A stretch of DNA of 64,000 nucleotides from NCBI GenBank assembly GCA_023935145.1, contig CM043698.1:68856001-68920000 (forward strand). Direction: 5' to 3'. The notes below the pieces were generated by a model, which worked only from the letters and a program-made list of their open reading frames with translations, ran no database searches and had not been told where the DNA came from. Positions 46,990 to 58,633 of the stretch are shown piece by piece. Within the stretch, counting starts at the first letter, position 1, and each line of letters opens with the position of its first letter. The DNA comes from Bretschneidera sinensis (lineage: Eukaryota > Streptophyta > Magnoliopsida > Brassicales > Akaniaceae). The position numbers were made by a program, and so were the translations under genes.

Positions 46990-47480
46990 CACATTTTCAC
47001 GTGACCCACCGACACTTAATTGTCATTTAGCTATTTCAGTGTGTGGGCTAAACAAATAACAGGTAGAATAATAAGTGGTTCGCGTGAAAAATATACAAAA
47101 ATATAAATATAGTGACAAGATTAAACAAATAATAAATTTGGATAAACATTTTAAGTAAAAGTAAATGAGTTTTTGAGATGACGTGGGGATAAGATGTATA
47201 TTAAAATATATAAAATTTAAATATAATAAAAAATATATAAAAAAAACTAATGAAAATTATTGTAGGATTAATAAGATAAAATAAATTAAATTAAATTAAA
47301 TATTGAAATATAATTTTTTTAATATAAATATAAAATTTGAATGTAATGACTAGATAAAAAAAGTTTAGATCTTTTCTTTTTATGTGGGTATTAATGATAA
47401 CAGTATTACTGAACTTTGAGCTGTGGTGGAAGAGTTTATTATTTGTTGCAGAATATGGATTTCCTCATATTATTTTAGAA
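46990..47480 (+). repeat. segmental duplication, copy A
   Basis: Shares with 50009-50610, in order: acattttcacgtgac, gacacttaatt, catttagc, atttcagtgt, taagtggttc, a block of tataaatttaaatataataaaaaat type, aaatttgaatgtaatga, and gcagaatatggatttcctcatattattttagaa. Copy B has extra sequence in the middle. Confidence 0.65.
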
Positions 47481-48227
47481 ACGCACTCATCGATGAACTT
47501 TGGTCTTCTTCGCAGGCAGGAGAACACAAAAGAGAGGATATCGGCTCTTCTATCAGACTACCAGATAATCTTGATTAGGTTCAAAATAATTAATACCTCT
47601 TTACGCTACCGAGAAACTAATAGAGTGACTGACTGTTTAGCAAATTTTGGAGCTTCAAATATTTATATAAATCTTATATTGACTCAACCACCATTGTCCT
47701 TTAAAGAGTTTCTTGAGTCTAATGTTGCTCAAATTCTCAATAATAACATGTCTTCAACAGTTAACGTGGGCTCACTTTGCATCAACAAAAATCCTACCTA
47801 CTTTATCCTTATGCAATGTAATGCAGTCAAATTCTCAATAATAACATGTCTTGTTCTCAATAATAACATGTCCTGTATGGTTAAGGTGGGCTCACTTAGC
47901 ATCAACAAAAATCCTACCTACTTTATCCTTATGCAATGTAATGCAGTCAAATTCTCAATAATAACATGTCTAGTACAGTTAAGCTGGGCTCACTTAGCAT
48001 CAACAACTACCTACTTAATCCTTATGCAATGTAATGCAGTCAAATTCTCAATAATAACATGTCTTGTACGCATCAACAAAAATCCTACCTACAAAAGTCC
48101 TACCTACTTTATCCTTATGCAATGTAATGCCTTCAAATTCTCAATAGTAACATGTCTTGTACCGCTAAGTTGGCCTCACCTAGCATCAATAATTTATTTA
48201 AATATTATAAATTTATATTTTTATTAA
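47382..48227 (+). pseudogene. RNase H-like (LINE-derived) fragment fused to a tandem-repeat tail
   Basis: A 281-codon open frame. Codons about 20-95 resemble the RNase H-like domain at the end of plant LINE polyproteins: AEYGFPHIILETHSSMN, ALLSDYQIILIRFKIINTSL and YRETNRVTDCLANFG. The catalytic set is incomplete. From about codon 115 the protein is the translation of a tandem DNA repeat (INKNPTYFILMQCNAVKFSI, repeated), so the long open frame is partly a product of repeat expansion. I doubt it is a functional gene. Confidence 0.5.
47729..48190 (+). repeat. tandem repeat, five units of about 91-120 bp
   Basis: The phrase aaattctcaataataacatg recurs near 47731, 47829, 47949, 48042 and 48135, usually followed by a gtgggctcactt block, then atcaacaaaaatcctacc and tttatccttatgcaatgtaa. 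Units vary in length but remain open in one frame. Confidence 0.8.
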
Positions 48228-49139
48228 TCTCACTTATTAAAAATAAATCTAACTCACCACATAACACTTAAAATTATTTGTAAATGATCTTTCTGTTTTT
48301 TTTATTCATTTCAATAATTTCTTGAGATTGCTGATCACCAACACTTAATCATAAACTTTTATAAATCTTACTATTTCATAACTTAATTCAAACTATATAA
48401 TTATTTAGTTATGAGTCTTATTGAAAATTTACCTCAAATATGATGAAATCTTGCTATTGTAATTGAATGATTGTACTATCTCTAATATTGGAAAAAATTT
48501 ATTTATAACTTTTTGTTAAGAAATTTGAAATGAAGAAAAAAAGAAATCAAACGGAATTTGATAAGAAAATAAATCTCTGAAGCTCAGAGGCTTAAAAGAT
48601 TTTTTTCTTTTTTCACCGCTTAACTGTTCAATTTTTTTCGTTGCTTCACCAAAGACTATTTTATTTATTTATTTGTTTTTCTCGCCGCTTCACATGAAGT
48701 TTGTGATTTTTTTCAATACAATTTATATATTTACCATTGGTTATTTACAATTCTGCTATCAATTAAAATTTACTGTTTTACCATTACATAATTATTGTTT
48801 TGCCATTAACCTTTAAAAATCAATTTTTCATCTTTTTTTCCTTCCAAAATTTTTATAAAAATTATATAAAAATATGAAAATTTTGTATTTTCTTTCAATT
48901 TTTTTAATTATTTTCCTCAACTTCAGTCAATATTTTTCTTTAAAATTCTTTCATTTCAACTTCAAATTTTAAAAAAAATTCAATACTTTCTTCTTCAAAA
49001 ATTTCTAACTCTTTTCAACAAAATATTCAATATTATCTTTCAAATCAATACTAAATCTTTCATCAATAGATTATTTAATTCAATATAATATATGTAAAAT
49101 TTCTTCCTTATCTTTATTTTATGAACACGAGTACTACAT
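48228..49139. other. intergenic DNA
   Basis: Strongly AT-rich; no gene or repeat family recognised. Confidence 0.45.
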
Positions 49140-49480
49140 CCGTGTCTTCCTCTATCCTCTTCCTTCTTTTCCTCTCTCCTCCTCAGATAGCGCGACCTTC
49201 CGCTCTCTTTCCTTTTCCTTCTTCATCTCTCCTTCCTTCTCCTCTCCATTTTTGCCCAGATCATGCATCGGGCCGCGCGCCACCTCTCCCTTTTCATTTT
49301 CTTCCTCCCTTCTTTCTTCTCCTCTTCTTTCTTCCCCAGATCGCGACCTCCCTCTTACTCCCCTTCCTCTCTCCTTCCCTTCCCTTCCCCCTCCTCCCCT
49401 CTTTCCTCCTCCTCCCCTCCTTCCCTCCTTCCTCCTCCTCTCCACGCCTCCTCCCTTCCTTCCTCTTTCGCTCTATTTCA
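49140..49480. repeat. long polypyrimidine (C/T) tract
   Basis: About 340 bp almost entirely C and T on the plus strand (cttccttctttt, cctcctcccct and similar), interrupted near 49185-49200 and 49255-49290 by GC-rich islands (gatcatgcatcgggccgcgcg). Open frames on both strands here are low-complexity and not credible proteins. Confidence 0.8.
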
Positions 49481-49621
49481 CAGTACGATTTGAAGAAGCC
49501 AAAAACAAAGAAAAAAACTCTCTGCCCCCCTCTCTCTATGTTTATTGTTTTTTTATATATAAAGGTTTTATAATATAAATATAAATATATATAAAAGGTT
49601 TATAATAAAATCTAATAAGGG

Positions 49622-49763
49622 TATTTTAGTCTTTATATTTATTATATCACTTTAATTCTAATCTAGTAATCTCATGAACTAAATATAGAATTAAATTAGT
49701 TATACTTTAATCCTCTCTAATCCCATCTCACTGTGTAATATTGTTCGTAAACTAAATGGACCC
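49622..49763 (-). mobile_element. Tourist-like MITE, copy 4 (one end only)
   Basis: Ends aactaaatggaccc, matching the reverse complement of the GGGTCC... end of copy 1, followed by TAA (49764-49766), a likely TWA target site. The preceding tactttaatcctctctaatcccatctcactg corresponds to the family's subterminal region. The other end was not found. Confidence 0.5.
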
Positions 49764-50008
49764 TAAAGATACTTTTGTAATAATAAAAAATTATATTTAA
49801 TTAAAATTTTGATTATTTAAATAAATTTATTTTAAAATTCTTTGATAACGAAAATTTATTAAAATTAATATTTTTAAATGAATCAAAAATTTTAAAAAAA
49901 AATTAATATATTAATGCCATTCTAATAAATTTAAAATAGGGCATCAAATTTCCATTGTGAAAAAAGGAGACATACAAATATTCAATGGCAATGCACGCTT
50001 TGAAAGTT

Positions 50009-50610
50009 TCTACATTTTCACGTGACACTGTGACACTTAATTGCCATTTAGCCATTTCAGTGTACGGTCTTACTCAGACATCATTTAAAGAGAAGTTAAC
50101 AAAATACTAAGTGGTTCACGTACATCGTCCACATCAAATGTTTAGCTTGGAAAGCCTTTGATTATGGAAACCGCTGTATTCTGATGAGGAACAGGAGAAC
50201 CGACAGCGTAGTACGAAGCGTGTAAAGATCCTGTCATTGACTCAGGCTCTGTTCAAATCGGATTGGATTATTTTTATTTGGATTTTATTATTTTTCGAAG
50301 CATTCAAGATGGAATGCGAGTGGAACAGAGGCGTGTATCACGTGGAATGAAAAAAATAATGTATATTGAAATATATAAATTTTAAATATAATAAAAAATC
50401 AAAAAAATCTAATATATATAACTAATGATAAGATAAAATAAGATGAATATTGAAATATAAAAAAATTTAACAAAATTTGAATGTAATAAAAAAACTAAGA
50501 GCTTTTCTTTGTATATAATTAGTAATGATAGTAGTATTGCTCAACTTTGGGCTCGGAGGCAAAGTTTATAACTTGCTGCAGAATATGGATTTCCTCATAT
50601 TATTTTAGAA
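50009..50610 (+). repeat. segmental duplication, copy B
   Basis: Colinear with 46990-47480 but with about 130 bp extra near 50130-50300. Its last part (50517-50610) reads an RNase H-like segment (SNDSSIAQLWARRQS, a stop, then LAAEYGFPHIILE) and is cut off at 50611-50616, where Tourist-like copy 5 begins. Confidence 0.65.
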
Positions 50611-50615
50611 CACAA

Positions 50616-51247
50616 TGGAGTTTGTTTTGTTTACAGAATTACGGTGTGATAAAATTAAAATTAATTTGTGGTAGGATAAAAAGAGATTAAAGTGATAATG
50701 CTTTAATCTTATGTTTGATTCATGAGGTTGTTAAATTTAAAAAAAATTTAAATATAAAAACACCTTAACATTATCTATCATCCTTAACAATTCTCAATTT
50801 CTTCAAAATTCTCAAAATTATGTTATTATTATTATTTTTATTATATTATTATTATTACTATAATTATATTTTTAATAATAGAGTATAATAATAACAATAA
50901 GTATTATTATTATAATTATTATTATAATCATTAAAATTTTATATTATAATAAAAAATATTATTATAATTTATAATTATTATTATAGGTAAATAATAATAA
51001 TAATAATAATAATAATAATTATTATTATTATTCAATGGTATAAAGGGATGGAAAAAATGTTTAGTACCAAGAAGTGTGATAGATTTTATCCCACGAGGGA
51101 GGTGGAACGAAAATGGTGAGATTAGGACTAATTTTATCATACCCTAATCCCATGTAAATAGTAAATCTTCTAACCAAATATGAGATAAACTATTCATATG
51201 AGATTAATTAGCCAAATTTCACTTTAGTAAGTCCAACCAAATGGGCC
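50616..51247 (+). mobile_element. Tourist-like MITE, copy 5
   Basis: Left end ggagtttgttttgtttacag, right end caaccaaatgggcc, with the family's subterminal blocks (gataaaattaaaattaatt, tcccacgagggaggtgg, ctattcatatgagatta) and an (ATT/TAA)n core near 50820-51030. Edges are approximate; no perfect target duplication was seen. Confidence 0.6.
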
Positions 51248-53367
51248 TAAAAGAATTTTGTTCATTCAATAATAATTAAATACGTGTTTTGGGCATTACA
51301 AATATTTTAGTGGCATGTGGAAACAAATCTTTTTTTTTAATAAAAAAATAGAATGAAAACATAGTTAATTATACAAATTAGTCCTACTCTACCTTTACAA
51401 TAGAGGTGAGCATGATAACCAGTTAATCCGATCGAAACTAGTGCAATGGGTTGGGTGATTTAAAATTTGGGTTGAGTTTGGATTAAAAAATTATTAACCT
51501 GATGGGTTGAGTAAGGTCACGAGTTCAAAATTTTCAACTCGATCCAAATCACTAATCCGGTTATTATGTAATTATATTTTATGTGTATTTAATATTTATT
51601 ATATGTAAATTATTTATATATTGTATTTATTTTTTCATATATCGAAGAATCACTTGTTTTTTCATAAAGTTATCTAGTTTAACTGTAAAATCTACTTGCT
51701 TTAAGGATTGATAGATTACATTGATATTTTGATTAGTTTAGATTGCAATATGTATTTTGTGTATTTATTTATCTTCTTATTTATTTTCTTTCTTCTTCCT
51801 AAAAATCTTCAACAAAAAATGCTAGTTTTGTTTAAAAATACCAAGGTTTAGGCTATGTTTGGAAATAGTTTTTGAAAACTGTAAGCATTTTTCTAAAACA
51901 GTTTTCAAAAAACCAGTTTTTAAAAATTGTTTTATGAAAACTCCAAATTAGTGTTTTCTGACATAATTTTCGAAAAGTAGTCCTAAAATCAGTGTTCACT
52001 TCTCTGTTTCATTTTTCCTCCATGGTATATAAAAAATATTAAAATTTTAAAAATAAAATAATATTAATTATTTTTAAATTTTTAGTAAATATAAGAAATA
52101 AAATTAATATAGTTTTTAAATTCAAACTCAAAACTAAAAATAATTACAAGGTGTATCAAAACAGTTTTCAAAATAAGATTATCCAAACAACATTTCATTG
52201 TTTTCTGTTTTGGAAACAGCTTTCGAGTTACAGTTATTCAAACATATTTTCTTCAGAAAACTGTTTTTAATTTTTATTTTTAAAAACTAAAAATAAAAAA
52301 TTATTACCCAAACATGCACGATTTTCTCCATTTTCACTGGGAGTATAAGTTATCCATAAAGCAATGTGTTAATGTACTGAATGAAAGCATCTCAAACCCA
52401 AAGCAAAAGGGTCAAAAATTTATTTTATATAAAACAGTATGGATTGCACTGTAGAACCATCCAGCAGATAAGAAGTTCATGACACATGAGCCTTCTACCT
52501 CCATGCGACATTTTTTCATAAAGTTTTTGCCTTTATTTTCAAAAAATTTAAATAGTTTTCTCATGCAAAAAATATATTTCGTTAATTTTTTTAAAAAAAA
52601 TTGTTGAAATTTGTTTTTGTAAACAGGTTTAGTTCCAAAAACATTTTTATAGCTTTTATTTTATAATAATTCTTAAAAGTAATGAAAAAGATATTTCAAA
52701 GTTGATAATAAGATTTCAGCTAAATTATGAATTTAATCTTTGTACTTTGGGGAGAAATTATTTTTTCCTTATACTTCCAATTACTTCAATTTGACGCATT
52801 AGCTTTCAAAATCAAACAAATGACTATATTCTAGTGGAAATTCCTTCAAGTCATTGAAAATAATTATATTCCAAAAGTAAGTTTCTTTTTAATACTTTTT
52901 AGTTGATTATATACTTTTGTATGGTTTATATTAAATTAGGATTGTTTGAACTTTGTGTACATTAGATGATTTAAGAAACTTTGTAAGTGATGGATTTATA
53001 AGATTTAATGAATTATTGTATTAATTTAATTTTGAATATAATAAATGATAAATTATTGTAGAGGAATATTTATCTTATGTAACATGTTTGAATTAATTTT
53101 CAAGTAAAAAAAAAGTTAAACTAGCAACTCAAATCTCTACCCAAATTAATTCAAATTGGATGGGTTTTTTAATTGAGTTTGATTGAGATTTTTTAACATG
53201 ATATGATTGGATTGTGTTGAATTTTTAAGATCAATTTTTTTAACTAATAAGCAATAAATACTCAAATATATATAGAGATTTTAAAATTATATATATATAA
53301 AACAGTTTCAATGCGTTATATAAGCAAAGATGGGACGTTGACATGGACCCTATTTTCTATCAAAATT
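51248..53367. other. intergenic DNA with MITE-like remnants
   Basis: No gene. 51403-51425 (tagaggtgagcatg) resembles a hAT end without a partner. 51848-52317 begins atgtttggaaatagtttttg and ends ttattacccaaacat, with many gttttcaaaaac-type inverted words, and is probably a MITE; no clear target duplication. Confidence 0.4.
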
Positions 53368-54058
53368 TTTAAAAAAAAACTTAAAAAAGAGAAATTTGCT
53401 TAATTTCAAATTCAAATAATATAGTTTATCTTACCAAAAAATCATATCTAAACTAATTAATCATTATCTACAAAAGAGTTATACATTCAAAACTACGATT
53501 CATCTTAACTCTAAATATAAAAAATAAAAAAAAACACATTACCTTATATAAAATTAATATATTTAAATTAAAATACACATCACATTATCTTCTCCAATTT
53601 AACTTTAATATGCAAAACCTTTAAAAAATAAAAATTTTCTTAATTTCAAATTCATATAATATACCCAAAAATTATATCTAAACTAAATAATCATTATCTA
53701 CAAATATATTCAAAACTCAACTCATCTTAATTCTAAATAAAAACACATTATCTTATATGAAATTAATAGATTTAAATTAATATACATATCACATTATCTT
53801 CTCCAATTTAACTTTAATATGCAATTTTTTTTAAAAAAACTTAAAAAGAAAAATTTACTTAATTTCATATTCAAATAATATAGTTTATCTTATCTAAAAA
53901 TCATATCTAAACTAATTAATCATTATCTACAAAAAGAGTTATACATTTAAAACTCCGATTCTTAATTCTAAATAAAAACACATTATCTTATATGAAATTA
54001 ATAGATTTAAATTAAAATGTATGTCACATTATCTTTTCTAATTTAACTTTAATCTGCT
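53368..54058. repeat. tandem triplication, units of about 210-245 bp
   Basis: Three copies (about 53368-53612, 53613-53822, 53823-54058) share, in order: ttaatttcaaattcaaataatata, aatcatatctaaactaattaatca, ttatctacaaa, ttctaaat...aacacattatcttatat, aaattaatagatttaaatta and cacattatcttctccaatttaactttaat. Non-coding. Confidence 0.8.
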
Positions 54059-54060
54059 GA

Positions 54061-54675
54061 AACTATAAAGTTTAAGACTAATCTACTCTCATCTCATAAA
54101 AAAATACGATTGAAAATTAATTTTATTCTTATCTCATATCATATACTCATTTCAACACCATTACAAATAGAACTTATTCAGACTCTTATACTAACAAATT
54201 ATCATATCAGTCTTATAGTCGTCATTTTTTAAAATTATTGTGTTTATTTATTTTTAATTATTGTATTTTTAAGATATCAATTTACTGTCACAATTACACT
54301 AGCTTTACTTCAGTATTCTATTGATCATTTATTCCTGAATTGTATTGTAGCTATCTTTTCTATGTGTACAAGTTAATTTCATCATATATATTTACTTGAA
54401 TTTGATTTACAATTCATATTACACTGAAAAAATTTGGCTTTTGACTGCATATTGTTGCTTTCTCTTTATTTTGATATAATTTCTTTTTATTATATAATAT
54501 AGTTGTTTTTATATGCCTTTATTTTTTTGAATTGCAATATTTGTATCTCTCATACTTATTTGGAGATTGACTAAATTGTGATTTTTTCTTCATTTTTATA
54601 GGTAACTCATATTGCTTCCTCTAGCTTTGCATAACTCATGGATGTATAGTTCGAGATTTGAAATTGGCAATGAAC
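54061..54675. other. left flank of the copia insertion
   Basis: AT-rich, no gene recognised. It reads continuously into 63555 across the insertion once the CCGTT duplication is removed. Confidence 0.5.
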
Positions 54676-54680
54676 CCGTT

Positions 54681-56379
54681 TGTAGGTCCAAAATATACTA
54701 TGGCAATACCCAAGAGGGGGGTGAATTGGGTATTAAAAAAATTAAATACTTTTTGCAATCTCAAATAACAAAATATATGCGGAATTAAATCTTTATAAAT
54801 TACTAGCACAAAGATGAGAGAGTTTATTGCTTAATATAGAAATGATAATTGAATTATAAAATAATTAAGCAATCAACCTCATTTACTTGAATAATAAATA
54901 ATTATGAGCAAGTAATTATGAAAGAAATTAAGGAGATAGAGTTAGAGAGATGCAAACTCGATTTATAGTGGTTCGGCAATATCGGAATCCTTCCGACCTT
55001 ACGTCCACTCTCTTCAAGGATCCTCCTTGAAGTCTTTCACTAAACCAAGCAACTTATGGGTGTTGTTCAAACCGAAACACAAGCAACTTATGGGTGTTGC
55101 TCAAACCGTACAATCCCCTTCCTCTCGGAAGTATCCCTTTCCTTTCAAAAGTATCCCCTTCCTCTCGGAAGTAATCCCTTTACAATAAAAGCTGTAAAGT
55201 AAATGGTAGAGAGACAACAAATGAAAGCTTATACAACTCAATAATGTCTCTCTTTCAAAGAAAAGCTTGAAGAATAGCTCAACATGAGTATTTCAAAGCT
55301 TTTTTGAGTTTCAAAGAATGAATGACTTGATTGTGTGTGTTCTTCTCTTTTTGAATGTCTTCTTCTCCTTGTTGAATGCTGAATTGAGTGGGTTTATATA
55401 GCCATCAATTAATATGGCCGTTAGACTTCAATTTGAATTGATTGTGCCTTTAAAATCTCAGATTTCGAGTCCCAACGGTCATATTTTTGAACTACCAGTC
55501 GACTGGGTCGTGATACCAGTCGACTGGGTCCTCTTAAAAATTCACATTTTTGCTGCTACAGTGTTACCAGTCGACTGATAAGTCATCCCAGTCGACTGGG
55601 AACCTTCTGCCACTTTTACCAGTCGACTACACTATTCACCTAGTCGACTGGGTCACTGTTGGAGCGCTACTACAGTGATTTCTATATGAACAGTGTTTTC
55701 AGCATAATTTTCTTCATATCTCTTTATTCTTTTTGGATTTTTGAGTTCCAAAAAATCTCCTAATTCAATCAAACTTTCTTGCACATTAAACACACGAGTT
55801 AAACACTTCAAAAGTGTTTTGTTATCATCAAAATTAATCTAATCAATTTCTTGATTGAGACATTTTTGATGATGACAAAACATGTTACAAATTCAAGCAT
55901 AATGTGTGTGCTAGATATATGAAGAATGATATATTACAAATGCTCAAGTAATTTTCTATGTCAACATAAATTCTTCTTAAATTCAATTAGAGAATGTTAA
56001 GAATTGAGCCCAAAGAATTTATTTGCATTTAATAAAATCACTTGGAGATTTTATATCTTCAATTAATTAAGATTATATAATAAAATGCAATGCAAATATA
56101 ATTAGCTCCTAACAATTGAAATGCTTACAAAGTGTATCTTAGGATTCAAATCTATAATTTATCCCTATTGACTTTGAAGATACATTTAAATTATTCTCCT
56201 TGAATTTGATATTTTGGAGAACTTATTGACTTTTGAGATCATCAACATTGATTCACCAATTTCTACAATCTTGATCTCTTTTGATGTATAAGCACTATTA
56301 ACAATCTATATTACTTAAGTAATACTCATTAGTGCTTAATTAAGATTTTTGTTACTATCAAAATCATTCAGGGTCAACA
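54681..56379 (-). repeat. 3' LTR of the minus-strand copia element
   Basis: 1699 bp; plus-strand start tgtaggtcc, end gggtcaaca. It contains six palindromic GTCGAC sites (55495-55651) and the TATA region ggctatataaacc (minus strand, 55391-55403). It is 21 bp longer than the 5' LTR, all due to one indel near 55625-55645. Confidence 0.95.
55391..55651 (-). promoter_or_regulatory. palindrome array and TATA box, 3' LTR of the minus-strand copia
   Basis: CCAGTCGACTGG or near copies at 55495-55506, 55516-55527, 55567-55578, 55588-55599, 55619-55630 and 55639-55651. On the minus strand they precede the TATA box (ctatataaa, about 55392-55400) by about 95 bp. The equivalent array in the 5' LTR (62695-62821) has five sites before a TATA box at 62581-62593. 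Confidence 0.65.
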
Positions 56380-56962
56380 ATCTCCCCCTTTTTGATGGTG
56401 ACAAAAATATTAAGAATAAGGTCTAACAAGATCTCTAATATTTTTATTTTTCTCCCCCTTTTTGTCATAATAAAAAAAGGGTGGATTTCAAAGAAGAGTT
56501 CCCCCTCAAAATATTCTATTGAAAATATTTTGATGAAACATTTTGAGAAAAGAATCATTTTACAAGATATCAAGAACTATAAAGCTTTTGAAAGAGTCCC
56601 TTTAGAACATAGAGATAAAATTCTCAAGATATAATAACCAAATTTAAAACAAATCTAAAAGAGTTTATCAAGTATTTAAAACTCATTTGAGTAAAACAAT
56701 TTTACCAAAGGTTTTCTCTTTTATCAATAAATCAGATTTTCTCCCCCTTTCAAAAAGTCTAAAGTAATTATTTTTAACTCTTAAGAGAAATAAAATTGGA
56801 TAAAACTTAATAAGCCTTATCGGTAGTTGATTGATTGAATAATCAAGACAAAGAGCTCATCAACTACTCAAAAAGATGTTCAAATTGGAAATATCTATAA
56901 GTACTTGAAAAAAAGTTACTTCCCCTGCATATATGCACCGAAATATAATTTTCAATTATCAA
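56380..56962 (-). other. 3' non-coding region with multiple polypurine tracts
   Basis: On the minus strand the tract abutting the LTR is aaaaagggggagat (56380-56393). Further G-rich purine tracts appear as plus-strand ctccccctttttg (56452-56464), gttccccctcaaaa (about 56499-56512), ctccccctttcaaaaag (56741-56757) and ttcccctgc (about 56921). Multiple polypurine tracts are a reported Sirevirus trait. No ORF follows RNase H. Confidence 0.7.
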
Positions 56963-58600
56963 TCAAATATTATAATCTAGCAATTCCATTAACATTCTAA
57001 TCTTACAAAAACTAGCTTCACTTAGGGGTTTTGTAAGAATGTTAGCTATTTGATCTTCTGAAGGTGTGAATTCTAGTCTTATATCACATTTTTGAGCATA
57101 GCCTCTTAAGAAATGATGTCTAATTTCTATGTGCTTTGTTCTAGAGTGCTGAATAGGGTTTTTGGTTAGATTGATAGCACTAGTATTATCACAAAATATC
57201 GGGATGCCTTTTAGGTTCATGCCATAGTCTTCTAGTTATTGTTTCATCCCTATCACTTGGGCACAACAACTTCCAGCTGCTACATATTCCGCTTCAGCGG
57301 TTGATAGTGCAACGGAATTCTGTTTCATGGAAAACCAAGAAGTTAACATAGCACCTAAGAATTTGCATGTTCCACTTGTGCTTTTTCTATCTAACCTACA
57401 TCCAGCAAAATCAGCATCCGAATATCCTACTAGCTCAAAAGATGATTCTCTAGAGTACCATAATCCTATGGTCTGGGTCCCTTGTAGATATATAAGGATT
57501 CTTTTTACTGCAACTACATGTGATTCCTTAGGATTAGACTGAAATCTAGCACACATGCATACACTGAACATTATATCAGGTCTACTTGCAGTAAAATAAA
57601 GTAAAGCACCTATCATGCTTCTATAATATTTAGAATCTACAGTTTTACCTCCTTCATCAAGATCAAGTTTAGTAGTTGTGCTCATAGGTGTTCCAAGCGA
57701 CTTTGATCTTTTCATCCCGAACCTCTTAAGTAGGTCCTTGATGTACTTTGATTGATTGATGAAGATGCCTCCTTTTAGTTGTTTGATTTGAAGACCAAGA
57801 AAGTAGGTAAGCTCTCCTATCATGCTCATTTCAAATTCACCTTGCATGCACTTTGTAAACTCTTGACACATAGATTCATTAGTAGCACCAAATATAATAT
57901 CATCAACATATATTTGGACTATCAATGTGTCATTTTTGTGAGTTTTTGTGAAGAGAGTTTGATTTATTCTACCTTTTACAAAACCATTATCAATCAAAAA
58001 TTTACTTAGTCTTTCATACCATGCCCTTGGAGCTTGCTTCAACCTATATAGAGCCTTAGAAAGCTTGTAGACATGATTTGGAAGACTAGGGTTTTCAAAA
58101 CCAATAGGTTGCTCAACATAAACCTCTTCTTCTATAAAGCCATTTAAAAAAGCACTTTTTACATCCATTTGAAATAGCTTGAATTTATTAAAGCATGCAA
58201 AGGCTAACAACATTCAAATAGCTTCTAATCTAGCTACGAGAGCATAGGTTTCATCAAAGTCTATTCATTCTTCTTAATTATATCCCTTAACAACTAGTCT
58301 AGCCTTCTTTCTAGTTACTATACCATTTTCATCCATTTTATTTCTATATACCCATTTATTTACAATTATTGAATGATCTTTAGGTCTTGGAACTAGTTTC
58401 CAAACATTGTTTCTCTCAAATTGATTTATCTCTTCCTGCATTACAATTATCCAATCATTATCTTTTTCTGCTTTTATAAAAGTCTTAGGTTCTATTTAAG
58501 ACAAATAAGCTACATAATTGCAAATATTTCTAATAGAAGAGCGAGTTCTTACCCCTTGTGAAGGATCACCAATTACTTGGTCAATTGGGTAATGGTTCAC
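56963..58600 (-). pseudogene. copia reverse transcriptase and RNase H
   Basis: From about 58490 downward the minus strand reads the RT N-terminus, with at least three stops between 58200 and 58290. It then has a clean 325-codon stretch (58213-57236): [40 protein letters not shown], the catalytic [11 protein letters not shown] (near 57905), [23 protein letters not shown] RNase H entry ([19 protein letters not shown]), and [22 protein letters not shown] at 57236-57238 splits RNase H, which continues in frame at 57220-56963 (CDNTSAINLTKNPIQHSRTK, HHFLRGYAQ, DQIANILTKPL). RT active-site residues appear intact; the flanking stops do not allow a full polyprotein. Confidence 0.93.
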
Positions 58601-58633
58601 ATACGTCCAATCTTTAGGAAGACCATTTTCTTG

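Noticed and set aside
49121..49578. Several open frames of 76-150 codons on both strands
   Set aside because: Pure low-complexity translations of the polypyrimidine tract.
51848..52317. Full MITE call with defined ends
   Set aside because: The ends (atgtttgg / ccaaacat) and inverted words are suggestive, but no target duplication or second copy was found in the window; kept only as a remnant note.
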